Shown here: positions 44,782 to 52,432 of the stretch, piece by piece
How positions within the stretch are numbered: the first letter of the stretch is position 1
Layout: each line of letters starts with the position of its first letter
Assembly (NCBI GenBank): GCA_017458145.1
Contig: JAFTGA010000001.1
Location: 1-64,000 of the forward strand
Reading direction: 5' to 3'
Source of the DNA: Bacteroidales bacterium
GTDB lineage: Bacteria > Bacteroidota > Bacteroidia > Bacteroidales > UBA932
Length of the DNA: 64,000 nucleotides
Notes under the pieces: generated by a model
Seen by the model: only the letters and a program-made list of their open reading frames with translations
The model's database searches: none
Told to the model about the DNA's origin: nothing
Program-made: the position numbers and the translations under genes

Positions 44782-45071
44782 AAGCGATGTTCATAGCCTA
44801 TAACCAGGCATACAACGAGGAAATCGTGGAACTGCTCGCCGCCCACGGCCAGCGGGGTTTCACCCGCTGGGAGAATGTCGAGGGGAAGGGGGACTTCAAC
44901 GGATTCCCCCGTTTCGGAAACCACGCGTGGCCGGAGATGAACCACGCCGTGCTCGCGATGGTGGCGGACGAGAAAGTCGCCCCGCTGCTTGAGGCGCTTG
45001 AGGCGAAGGACAAGGAAGCGCCCGACCTGGGACTCCGGGCTTTTGTCTGGGGTATTGAAACTTTCTATTAA
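44778..45071 (+). CDS. PG0541-family transporter-associated protein (PII-like fold)
   Basis: A 97-aa soluble protein coupled by a 4-bp overlap to the RND pump. It matches the small proteins found next to RND pumps in Porphyromonas gingivalis (PG0541 family): MKAMFIAYNQAYNEEIVELL, a Gly/Trp-rich middle (GFTRWENVEGKGDFNGFP) and LRAFVWGIETFY. The ferredoxin-like fold resembles PII signalling proteins, so it may regulate the pump from the cytoplasm, but this is inferred from position and family. No PII uridylylation T-loop Tyr is evident. Confidence 0.82.
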   Translation: MKAMFIAYNQAYNEEIVELLAAHGQRGFTRWENVEGKGDFNGFPRFGNHAWPEMNHAVLAMVADEKVAPLLEALEAKDKEAPDLGLRAFVWGIETFY

Positions 45072-45076
45072 TTTAG

Positions 45077-45084
45077 TATCTTTG
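45077..45084 (+). promoter_or_regulatory. -7 promoter element for trxA
   Basis: TATCTTTG, 45 nt before ATG 45130. The leader holds a small hairpin TGCGG/CCGCA (45092-45107). Confidence 0.6.
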
Positions 45085-45129
45085 CAATTGGTGCGGTAGG
45101 TTCCGCATCTTTATAAACATAGAAAAAGT

Positions 45130-45444
45130 ATGGAAATTGTAATCAACGAAAGCAATATCGGAGAGGTCCTGGCATCGCCGGTTCCTGTCCTGATCGACTT
45201 CTGGGCGACCTGGTGCGGTCCCTGCCGCATCCTCTCCCCGACTGTGGACGAAGTGGCCCGGGAAATGGACGGCAAGGCCGTCGTGGCCAAGTGCAACGTG
45301 GATGATTGCGAGGATATCGCGATGAAGTACGGCATCCGCAACATCCCGACCCTGCTCTTCTTCAAGGGCGGCGAGCTCGTGGACCGGAGCGTCGGCGTCG
45401 TGCCCAAACAGGAGATCATCGACCGTCTGCAGAAACTGATGTAA
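45130..45444 (+). CDS. trxA: Thioredoxin
   Basis: Cytosolic disulfide reductase of 104 aa with the canonical active site WATWCGPCR, the cis-Pro in IRNIPTLLFF and the buried Asp in VLIDFWA. No signal peptide, so it is not one of the periplasmic TlpA-like proteins. It follows the RND operon with its own promoter and leader. Confidence 0.96.
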   Translation: MEIVINESNIGEVLASPVPVLIDFWATWCGPCRILSPTVDEVAREMDGKAVVAKCNVDDCEDIAMKYGIRNIPTLLFFKGGELVDRSVGVVPKQEIIDRLQKLM

Positions 45445-45467
45445 GACTGTTTTAACCCATTTTGAAT

Positions 45468-46085
45468 ATGAAAAAATTAATCGTCATCGTTGCTTCCCTG
45501 CTTGTCGCAGTGAGTGCGCACGCCCAATTCGGCATTATGGGCGGTATCACCTCCTCCAGGACCGACTATAAAGAGGCCTATACGGATGTGAAGAACATTA
45601 CGCAGTACCACGTCGGCATTACCTACAAGTTCGCCCTCGGCCGTATGTTCGCCATCCAGCCTGCCATCCTCTACAATATGAAGGGAGTCAAGCTCAGCGA
45701 GCTCAAGAGTGTCGACGGCCTGGACTTCAAGACCGGGTATATTGAGGTTCCGGTGCAGCTGCAGGTTGGTTTCGGCCTTGGCGACGTCGCCCGTATCTAC
45801 GGCTTCGCCGAGCCGTTCATCGGCTATGCGGTGTCAAACACCGTCTCCCTCTCCGGCAAGAATCTTACCCAGGGCTGGGAGGACGTGAAGAGCAAGCTGG
45901 AGTACGGTGTCGGCCTGGGTATCGGCGTCGAGCTCATCAAACATGTCCAGGTGTCCGTCAAGTATTTCTGGAACATGGGCGAACAGTACGGCATTGATCT
46001 GAAGAACTACATCAACGGAGCCGTAGGCACGATCGGGTCGCAGAAGGCCAGCGGTATCGCCGCTTCCGTCGCGCTTCTCTTCTAA
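45468..46085 (+). CDS. Small outer-membrane beta-barrel protein (PorT-like)
   Basis: ATG 45468 gives the signal peptide MKKLIVIVASLLVAVSAHAQ; a TTG at 45462 would add two residues. The mature 185 residues alternate polar and hydrophobic residues in strands (YHVGITYKFAL, YIEVPVQLQVGFGLG, VQVSVKYFWNMGE) and end in ASVALLF, as in Bacteroidota eight-stranded barrels. It resembles the protein at 17732 in plan but not closely in sequence. Function unknown. Confidence 0.83.
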   Translation: MKKLIVIVASLLVAVSAHAQFGIMGGITSSRTDYKEAYTDVKNITQYHVGITYKFALGRMFAIQPAILYNMKGVKLSELKSVDGLDFKTGYIEVPVQLQVGFGLGDVARIYGFAEPFIGYAVSNTVSLSGKNLTQGWEDVKSKLEYGVGLGIGVELIKHVQVSVKYFWNMGEQYGIDLKNYINGAVGTIGSQKASGIAASVALLF

Positions 46086-46095
46086 GACACACAGT

Positions 46096-46626
46096 ATGTC
46101 GGAGAAAAGGGCGGTCATTTATTGCTCATCCAGTTCCGACATCGATCCTGCTTACAACGAAGCTGCGCGGCAGATTGTCCGCGCAGCTTGTTTAGCAGGA
46201 TATGATATCGTTTCGGGAGGCTCCTGGCGGGGGACGATGGGCCATGTCGTGGATGAGGCGTTGCAGCACGGCGTACGGGTGATCGGGGTGATCCCCCGCT
46301 TCATGAAGGGCTTTGAGCATTCCGGCCTGACGGAATGTATTTGGACGGAGCGGATGTCCGAGCGCAAGGACGCGATGCGCGAAGGCACGGACCTCGCCAT
46401 TGCCCTGCCGGGAGGAATCGGGACCCTGGATGAGGTCGCCGAGACCTATTGCCTGGCAAAGATCGGCCGCTATCCGGGCCGTGTGATTGTGTTTAACATG
46501 AACGGATTCTATGACCCGTTCAAATTGCAGTTGAACCTCTACGTCGAGCGGGGGATGATGGATGCGGCCTCCCGGGCCCTGATCCAGTTCCCGGAGACGG
46601 TGGAGGAATTGAAGAAGTATTTGTGA
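46096..46626 (+). CDS. LOG family protein (TIGR00730), nucleotide 5'-monophosphate phosphoribohydrolase
   Basis: A 176-aa Rossmann-fold protein with the hallmark PGGIGTLDEV (PGGxGTxxE) and the conserved SGGSWRGTMG and MSERKDAM segments. Family members hydrolyse cytokinin riboside or other nucleoside 5'-monophosphates to base and ribose phosphate; in gut bacteria nucleotide salvage or ppGpp-type regulation (PpnN-like) is more plausible than cytokinin. It opens an overlapping six-gene operon; its TGA overlaps the GTG start of the prenyl synthase gene. Confidence 0.93.
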   Translation: MSEKRAVIYCSSSSDIDPAYNEAARQIVRAACLAGYDIVSGGSWRGTMGHVVDEALQHGVRVIGVIPRFMKGFEHSGLTECIWTERMSERKDAMREGTDLAIALPGGIGTLDEVAETYCLAKIGRYPGRVIVFNMNGFYDPFKLQLNLYVERGMMDAASRALIQFPETVEELKKYL

Positions 46627-47591
46627 GCAGACAGGAGATCTTGGCATATCTCGGAGCGGATTGGGACCGGACGCTGGCCCTGATCCGGTCCAGCCTGCAC
46701 ACGGACGTCGGCCTGCTGGAAGACACCAACGGCCGGATTCTGTCCAATTCGGGCAAACTGCTCCGCCCGATGGTCGCCCTGCTGCTCTGCCGGGCGATCG
46801 GAAGCGTCTCTGACGACAGCATCAGTTATGCCGCCGCCTCCGAGATGCTGCACAACGCCACCTTGATGCACGACGACGTGGCGGACGAGAGCATGGAGCG
46901 GCGGGGCAGGCCGACGCTCAGCGCCCTGCTCGGTCCGGGCGCAGCCGTGCTGGTCGGCGATTACTGGCTGGCGCGCGCGGTGGACCTCGTGGTCCGCACG
47001 GGGCACCGGGATACCGCCATTCCGCTCTTTGCCCGGACGCTGACCGACCTGGCCGAGGGTGAGATGCTCCAGATGGAAAAGGCTTCGTCGTGTGACACCA
47101 CGGAGGAGGATTATCTGCGGATCATCCATTGCAAGACCGGCTCGCTCTTCTGCGTGGCGGCCGAGACCGCCGCCCTGTCCGTGGATGCGTCCGCGGAGCA
47201 TCGTGCGGCGGCGCTTACCTTCGCCAACGCCTTGGGCAATGCTTTCCAGATCAAGGATGACATCCTCGATTATGCCGGGACGGACAGTCTGGGCAAGCCC
47301 GTCGGCGTGGATCTCCGGGAGCAGAAGATCACCCTCCCGCTGCTCGGGGCCCTGGAAGGCTCTCCGCGCGAGTCGGAGATCCGGCAGATGGTCCGGGAGA
47401 TTCCGTCCCGTCCGGAGTATTGCGACAGGATCCGGGCATTCGTGGCCGAGCGCGGCGGCATTTCCTATGCGGTGCGCCGCCTGGGCGAATGGGTTGAACA
47501 GGCCGTCTGCGCGCTGGATGCCTTCGCGGACAGTCCGGCCAGGACCTATCTCACGGATATCGCCCGGTTTAATCTGTGGAGGGAAGTATGA
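46623..47591 (+). CDS. Polyprenyl diphosphate synthase (trans-type)
   Basis: Condenses isopentenyl diphosphate into a long prenyl chain, probably the menaquinone side chain. The first Asp-rich motif is in LMHDDVADESMERRG and the second in KDDILDYAG. The start is GTG 46623, overlapping the LOG stop by 4 bp. At 322 aa it is of normal length for the octaprenyl/heptaprenyl group; chain length cannot be predicted safely. It is followed by holB with a 4-bp overlap. Confidence 0.93.
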   Translation: MSRQEILAYLGADWDRTLALIRSSLHTDVGLLEDTNGRILSNSGKLLRPMVALLLCRAIGSVSDDSISYAAASEMLHNATLMHDDVADESMERRGRPTLSALLGPGAAVLVGDYWLARAVDLVVRTGHRDTAIPLFARTLTDLAEGEMLQMEKASSCDTTEEDYLRIIHCKTGSLFCVAAETAALSVDASAEHRAAALTFANALGNAFQIKDDILDYAGTDSLGKPVGVDLREQKITLPLLGALEGSPRESEIRQMVREIPSRPEYCDRIRAFVAERGGISYAVRRLGEWVEQAVCALDAFADSPARTYLTDIARFNLWREV

Positions 47592-48571
47592 CGTTTGCGC
47601 AGGTGCAGGGCAATCCGGAAGTGAAACGGGCGCTCACCGGCATGGTGGATGCCGGGCGCGTCCCGCATGCCATCCTCTTCCACGAGGATGACGGCGGCGG
47701 GGCTTTCCCGCTTGCCATCGCCTTCCTGCAGTATCTGTTCTGCCAGCACCGCAGCGGCTCCGACTCCTGCGGGCAGTGCCCTTCCTGCGGCAAGATTTCC
47801 AAGCTCATCCATCCGGATGTGCATTTGATTTTCCCGACGGCGGCTTCCGCCCTGTCGGAGCAGTTCCTGGAACCGTTGCGGCGACTGTATGCCGCGCAGC
47901 CGTGTTTCCGCGAAGCGGATCTGCTCGAGGCGCTCGGGCTCGAAGGGAAAATCCCGATGATTGCGGTGGCGGAGTCCCGCCGCCTGCTGGAAAAACTCTC
48001 CCTGAGCGCCTTGGAGGGGGGCTACCGGGCCGTGGTGATCTACCTGCCGGAACGCCTCAACGCCGAGGCGGCCAACCGGCTGCTCAAGATGATCGAGGAA
48101 CCGCCCGCACGGACGCAGTTCCTGCTGATCACCCACCAGCCGGAGCGGGTGCTGACGACGATTTCGTCCCGTTGCCAGCGGATCCGTGTCCAGCCCGCCG
48201 GGGCGGTCGCGGAGCCGGAGTTCGCCGATGCGCAGCTTCTGGACGAATTGATGGCGGCGCTGCTGGACAGGGATCTGCCCGGCGCCCTGGAGGTGTCCGA
48301 GCGGATTGCGTCCCTGCCGTCGCGTGAAAATGCCAAAGCTTTTTGTATCTTTGCCTCGGAGCGGCTCCGTCAGATGTTCCTCTGCCAACAGGGTGTGGAT
48401 CTGGGCGGAGACATCCCGCCGCAGGTGCGGCAGTGGGCCGCGAAGTGCCGCAAGACCTTTCCGCGGCAGGCCCTGGAGGCCCTGGACCGCGCACAAACCC
48501 TGATCGGCCGCAATGTCAATCTGAAAATCCTTTTCGCTGACATGACGGACCGCCTGTTTATTTTGATATGA
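47588..48571 (+). CDS. holB: DNA polymerase III delta' subunit (HolB-like)
   Basis: A clamp-loader subunit. It has the zinc-binding cysteines CGQCPSCGKI, HPDVHLIFP, and the AAA+ signatures VVIYLPERLNAEAANRLLKMIEEPP and ISSRCQRI (SRC motif). ATG 47588 overlaps the preceding TGA; an in-frame ATG at 47576 is inside the previous gene. At 327 aa it is somewhat short. A TATCTTTG at 48346-48353 inside the gene could be a fortuitous or internal promoter for ricT. Confidence 0.92.
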   Translation: MTFAQVQGNPEVKRALTGMVDAGRVPHAILFHEDDGGGAFPLAIAFLQYLFCQHRSGSDSCGQCPSCGKISKLIHPDVHLIFPTAASALSEQFLEPLRRLYAAQPCFREADLLEALGLEGKIPMIAVAESRRLLEKLSLSALEGGYRAVVIYLPERLNAEAANRLLKMIEEPPARTQFLLITHQPERVLTTISSRCQRIRVQPAGAVAEPEFADAQLLDELMAALLDRDLPGALEVSERIASLPSRENAKAFCIFASERLRQMFLCQQGVDLGGDIPPQVRQWAAKCRKTFPRQALEALDRAQTLIGRNVNLKILFADMTDRLFILI

Positions 48572-49866
48572 CGACAAACGAATCCATCCAATACGATTGT
48601 TTCCGCGGCTGCGTGGTCACGCACGAGGAGCAGACGGGCGAGACCTGCTGCACCTACCGGGCCGGCTGCTGCAAGCTCGGCGACTTCAACTGGCTCAAGG
48701 ATGCCGGCGACGGCACCTACCGCAATTTCTTCGAAGTCCGATTCAAGAACACCCGCAAGGGCTTCTATGTCAACGATTCCCCGCAGAACATCCGTCTGGG
48801 CGACCTGGTGGTGGTGGAGGCCGTGACCGGGCAGGATCTCGGAATCGTGACCCTGGAGGGCCCCATCGTCGGGCGCCAGATGCGCAGCAAGGGGATCGAT
48901 CCGGAGACGGCCCAGTTCAAGAAAATCTACCGCAAGGCGCGCCAGAGCGACATCGAGAAATGGCAGGAAGCCATTGCCCGCGAGCAGGACACGATGATCA
49001 AGGCCCGCCGCATCGCGGCGGAGATGGGGCTGGAGATGAAGATCGGCGATGTGGAGTTCCAGGGAGACGGCTCCAAGGCCATTTTCTATTACATTGCCGA
49101 CGGCCGCGTGGACTTCCGCCAGCTGATCAAGGTGTTTGCCGAGGAGTTCCGCATCCGCATCGAGATGAAGCAGATCGGCGCCCGGCAGGAAGCCGGGCTG
49201 ATCGGCGGTCTGGGGATCTGCGGCCGGGAGTTGTGCTGCGCCAATTACATCTCCTCCTTCCAGAGCATCTCCACGGCGGCTGCCCGCTGCCAGGATCTCT
49301 CGCTCAACCCGCAGAAACTGGCGGGGCAGTGCGGCAAGCTCAAGTGCTGCCTGAATTATGAGGTGGCCACCTATCTGGACGCCCAGTCGCGCATTCCCAA
49401 GGTGAGCGAGCCGCTGGAGTTCGAGGACGGCCTGGCCTGGCTGCGCAAGACGGACATTCTGCGCGAAGTGATGTACTTTTCCTACGACAAGACCTCCGAT
49501 GCGGAGCTCTACCCGCTGGACGCTGCGGAGGTATGGGATATCATCGAGATGAACCGTGCCGGACAGAAGCCGGAATCGCTCCGCTCCGAGCCGGAGCCGT
49601 ATGTGCCCGAGTTCGTGACGGCGGTCGGCGACGACAGTATCAGCCGTTTCGATGCCCCCAAACGCAAGCGTTCCCGCGGCAAGGGTCGCACCAAGGGGAA
49701 AGGCCAGGGGCAGCAGGCCCAGGCTTCGGGACAGCCGGACGCCTCAGGCACTTCCCGTCAGGCACAGGGGCAGCCCCGGCAGGGCGGCGGCCGGCACGAC
49801 GGTGGCCGGCGGTCGGGCCGCGGCGGCCAGAAGCCGAAGGGCCAGCAGCCCAAATCCTCAGAATAA
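48568..49866 (+). CDS. ricT: PSP1-domain protein RicT-like (regulatory iron-sulfur-containing complex subunit)
   Basis: In Bacillus RicT (YaaT) works with RicA and RicF in RNA maturation and phosphorelay. The PSP1 domain is seen in QIGARQEAGLIGGLGICGRE, LCCANYISSF, and QCGKLKCCLNYE, a cysteine-rich set. The N-terminus adds a Bacteroidota-type Cys-rich lead (CCTYRAGCCKLGDFNWL). The last 75 residues are a Gly/Gln/Arg/Lys-rich tail that probably binds RNA. It overlaps holB by 4 bp and precedes gldH by 6 nt, the usual Bacteroidota order. Confidence 0.92.
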   Translation: MTTNESIQYDCFRGCVVTHEEQTGETCCTYRAGCCKLGDFNWLKDAGDGTYRNFFEVRFKNTRKGFYVNDSPQNIRLGDLVVVEAVTGQDLGIVTLEGPIVGRQMRSKGIDPETAQFKKIYRKARQSDIEKWQEAIAREQDTMIKARRIAAEMGLEMKIGDVEFQGDGSKAIFYYIADGRVDFRQLIKVFAEEFRIRIEMKQIGARQEAGLIGGLGICGRELCCANYISSFQSISTAAARCQDLSLNPQKLAGQCGKLKCCLNYEVATYLDAQSRIPKVSEPLEFEDGLAWLRKTDILREVMYFSYDKTSDAELYPLDAAEVWDIIEMNRAGQKPESLRSEPEPYVPEFVTAVGDDSISRFDAPKRKRSRGKGRTKGKGQGQQAQASGQPDASGTSRQAQGQPRQGGGRHDGGRRSGRGGQKPKGQQPKSSE

Positions 49867-49872
49867 ACCGGA

Positions 49873-50301
49873 ATGCAGGGGCGCCGGATTCTCCCGTTGC
49901 TGCTGGCGGCCGCCGCCCTGGGCTGGCTGCCGGGATGTTCGCAGCCGGACTCGCTGGAGTTGTTTGTCCGGCGCGATGCCGCCCGGGACGGGGTCTATGT
50001 CTATTCGCTCCCGCTCACGGACACGACGTGCGCCTACGACTTCTGGTTTTACAGTCGGGCCGGGCGGGAGCCGCTGGAGAATCTTCAGCTCAACGTGCAG
50101 TGGATCGCTCCCTCCGGCAAACGCTTCTCGGAGGTTGTCTATATGCGTACGGTCAGCACGCTGGGCACGAAGGAACTGTACCGGAGCGGGATGGTTCCCG
50201 CCGAGGCGGGAGAGTGGCAATTGAGTGTGCGGCCGGTGGGAGTGAAGGAGGACTTTCCGGGATTCGGCGTCGTATGCAAGAAAAGAGATGGGACACGATA
50301 A
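49873..50301 (+). CDS. gldH: GldH-like gliding motility lipoprotein
   Basis: A 142-aa lipoprotein with signal peptide ending LPGC (Cys22). The mature part (CAYDFWFYSRAGREPLENLQ, YRSGMVPAEAGEWQLSVRP) matches GldH. GldH is needed for gliding in Flavobacterium, but it is also widespread in non-gliding Bacteroidales, so motility should not be assumed. Here it lies between ricT and trmB in the typical order and overlaps trmB by 14 bp. Confidence 0.85.
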   Translation: MQGRRILPLLLAAAALGWLPGCSQPDSLELFVRRDAARDGVYVYSLPLTDTTCAYDFWFYSRAGREPLENLQLNVQWIAPSGKRFSEVVYMRTVSTLGTKELYRSGMVPAEAGEWQLSVRPVGVKEDFPGFGVVCKKRDGTR

Positions 50302-51232
50302 ACTTCGCAAATTCGCGGAGAACGAAACGTTCTCCTGCCTGCTTCAGCCCTCGGCGCAGGAACTCCTCGCCGATGGCTACTTCCACCTGCGCGACCACGC
50401 CGTAAAAGGTCATTGGGACGCGTTCTTTGCGGGCTTGCCGTTCGGCAGCTCCCCCCGGAAAACGTCCGGCTGCGCCGGACCCCTCCCTCTTACGATGCCG
50501 AGGGTGGCACGGTTTTCCGGGGGGACTGCCGAAACGGCAAAGCCCATCGTCCTGGAACTGGGCTGCGGCAAGGGGGAATACACGATCGCGCTGGCGGAGC
50601 GGCATCCGGAACAGAACTATATCGGCGTGGACATCAAGGGTGCGCGCCTATGGAAGGGCGCCAAGTACGCGACGGAGCACGCGCTGCCGAATGTGGCGTT
50701 CCTGCGCACGCGCGTCGAGTTTATCACGGCGTTCTTCGCCCCCGGGGAGGTCTCCGAGATCTGGCTGACGTTCTCCGATCCGCAGTTCCGGAGCGAGAAC
50801 TCCCGGCTCTCCTCGCCGCTCTTCCTGGAGCGCTACCGCAGTTTCCTGCGGCCCGGCGGCATCGTCCACCTCAAGACCGATTCGCGCTTCCTGCACGAAT
50901 ACACCCGCGCTGTCTGCGAACTCAACGGCCTGCGCATCCTCGCCTGCACGACGGATCTGTACGGGACGGCTTCAATATCGCCGGCCATCCGGCCCATCGT
51001 GCGGGAGGTGAAGACCTTTTACGAACAATTGTTCCTGGAGCAGGGCTACCCGATCACGTATCTGTCGTTCGTGATCGACCACGAGGGGCCGTTCCGCAGT
51101 CCGGTTGAGGCCGGGACGTTCGACGCGGACTACTGGAGGAGCGTCGAGGGACCGCGCCTGCTCTTCGGCCACGATTCCGCCGAGACACGTCGGCAGAAGC
51201 TCCATGCCGGCCAGCCGGAGGCTCAGTTGTGA
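50288..51232 (+). CDS. trmB: tRNA (guanine-N7-)-methyltransferase TrmB, with a palindrome-coded insert
   Basis: Methylates G46 of tRNAs. Motif I is VLELGCGKGEYT, and further family blocks are IGVDIKGARLWKG, EIWLTFSDPQ, and HLKTDSRFLHEYTR. At 314 aa it is about 60 longer than the usual Bacteroidota enzyme. About 37 residues (roughly 50-86, from GLPFGSSPRK to FSGGTAETAK) separate FFA from KPIVLELG, which are adjacent in relatives as I recall them. Those codons are exactly the 115-bp inverted repeat at 50431-50545. The catalytic domain is intact, so the enzyme may still work. The end overlaps the convergent metallophosphoesterase gene by 10 bp. Confidence 0.93.
   Translation: MGHDKLRKFAENETFSCLLQPSAQELLADGYFHLRDHAVKGHWDAFFAGLPFGSSPRKTSGCAGPLPLTMPRVARFSGGTAETAKPIVLELGCGKGEYTIALAERHPEQNYIGVDIKGARLWKGAKYATEHALPNVAFLRTRVEFITAFFAPGEVSEIWLTFSDPQFRSENSRLSSPLFLERYRSFLRPGGIVHLKTDSRFLHEYTRAVCELNGLRILACTTDLYGTASISPAIRPIVREVKTFYEQLFLEQGYPITYLSFVIDHEGPFRSPVEAGTFDADYWRSVEGPRLLFGHDSAETRRQKLHAGQPEAQL
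50431..50545. repeat. 115-bp palindromic element inserted in frame in trmB
   Basis: Left arm 50431-50463 (starting GGGCTTGCCGTTCGGCAGCT) and right arm 50512-50545 pair along more than 30 positions with only three 1-nt bulges. The loop contains a second perfect hairpin, GTCCGGC (50464-50470) with GCCGGAC (50474-50480). The arm motif AGCTCCCCCCGGAAA resembles the arm of the palindrome at 55202-55280, suggesting one element family. Confidence 0.85.
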
Positions 51233-52302
51233 ATCCTGAGCACGATGTATTCCGATCGGGTGCCGATGCGGAATTTGCCGCCCCAGATGCCCAGCCCGCT
51301 TGAGATGTAATACCGGGTGGAGCCCCGCTGATGGGCGCCGAAGGCCTTTTCGTACATCAGGTCGGTGATCCAGTTGCCCGGCCAGACCTGGCCGTGGTGC
51401 GTGTGTCCGCTGAACTGGAAGTCGATCCCCGCCTGCTCCGCCTCTTCGAGATGGTAGGGCTGGTGGTCCAGCAGCAGGGTGAACTGCAGCGGGTCTTCGG
51501 GCGCCAGGGCGGACAGGGCGGCGCGCCGGGTGTTGCTCCTGTCGTCGCGCCCGACGATGCGGATCCCGCAAGCGGTGACGGCCGTGTCCCGGAGAATCTG
51601 CAGCCCGGCCGTCCGGAGGAACTCTTCAGCACCCTCCCGTCCGGCAAGGTATTCGTGGTTGCCCAGCGTCGTATAGGCGGGGGCCCGGAGACGGTGGAAC
51701 GCTTCCGCGAAACGGCCTTCCCGCATCGGACGGAGCGCTCCGTCCACCACATCTCCGGCGAAGAGCACCAGGTCCGGCTCCTCGGCATTGATCAGGTCCA
51801 CCCAGCGGTTTACTTCTTTCTCGCGGTTGTGGTAGCCGGCGTGCAGGTCGCTTGCCAATACGGCGACGAGCGGCCGTGGAAGCGGTTTTTCGGTCTGAAT
51901 GTCAATGACTTCCCTATACTTGTGGCGGTAATGGACGTTTCCGTAGACGAGCAGCAGCGTGAGGAGGCCCAGGACCAGGCCGGTGCCGGAGCGGGAATCG
52001 CGCAGCAGCGCTCCCGGCACGAGATGCAGCCACCGCCCGAGATCCAGCGCCAGGAAAAGGAGCAGGGCATACAGGAAGAAGATCATCCAGGAGGTGCCGA
52101 TCTCGTAGCTCGCCGCCGCAAGTCCCATCGGCAGACGGTTTCCGACCCCGTAGTGCACGAAGACCAGGGCGAAACACAGCAGGTAGAACGCCACGGTCAC
52201 GCTCTTGCCGAGCGGGCTCAGCGGCAGGATCAGCCAGAAGCGCCAGCTGGTGTAGACCAGCGAGACAAGAAGCAGGATGGGTATGAGGATCATCGGCATA
52301 CG
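51223..52302 (-). CDS. Membrane-anchored metallophosphoesterase (YkuE/YaeI-like)
   Basis: The first 130 residues hold four hydrophobic helices; the calcineurin-like domain follows (about 145-359) with ASDLHAGYHN, FAGDVVDG, GNHEY and SGHTHHGQVWP, the complete di-metal site. It probably hydrolyses a phosphoester at the membrane, as in UDP-diacylglucosamine hydrolase-like or YkuE proteins; the substrate is unknown. The frame opens with TTG at 52320 inside the -7 box (52318-52325), so ATG 52302 (359 aa) is used. GCTCAG/CTGAGC forms a small hairpin at its convergent end with trmB. Confidence 0.88.
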   Translation of the reverse strand, partial: RMPMILIPILLLVSLVYTSWRFWLILPLSPLGKSVTVAFYLLCFALVFVHYGVGNRLPMGLAAASYEIGTSWMIFFLYALLLFLALDLGRWLHLVPGALLRDSRSGTGLVLGLLTLLLVYGNVHYRHKYREVIDIQTEKPLPRPLVAVLASDLHAGYHNREKEVNRWVDLINAEEPDLVLFAGDVVDGALRPMREGRFAEAFHRLRAPAYTTLGNHEYLAGREGAEEFLRTAGLQILRDTAVTACGIRIVGRDDRSNTRRAALSALAPEDPLQFTLLLDHQPYHLEEAEQAGIDFQFSGHTHHGQVWPGNWITDLMYEKAFGAHQRGSTRYYISSGLGIWGGKFRIGTRSEYIVLRIHN

Positions 52303-52317
52303 CATGACGGGCGGCCA

Positions 52318-52325
52318 CAAAAATA
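52318..52325 (-). promoter_or_regulatory. -7 promoter element for the metallophosphoesterase gene
   Basis: TATTTTTG on the minus strand, 15 nt before ATG 52302. Confidence 0.55.
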
Positions 52326-52399
52326 CTTTTTTTTCGCCGATTCTGAAAAAAAGGTAAAGAGAACGGAGAAAATGCTATAAGATTTTCCCGGTTTTTATC

Positions 52400-52407
52400 T
52401 ATTTTTG
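52400..52407 (+). promoter_or_regulatory. -7 promoter element for the Fe-S protein/reductase pair
   Basis: TATTTTTG, 25 nt before ATG 52433. Confidence 0.55.
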
Positions 52408-52432
52408 TCGGACACACTGCTTATTGATCCTT

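Noticed and set aside
45092..45107. Small hairpin TGCGG/CCGCA in the trxA leader as a riboswitch or attenuator.
   Set aside because: Five base pairs with no conserved aptamer features or following T-run are too little to support a regulatory call.
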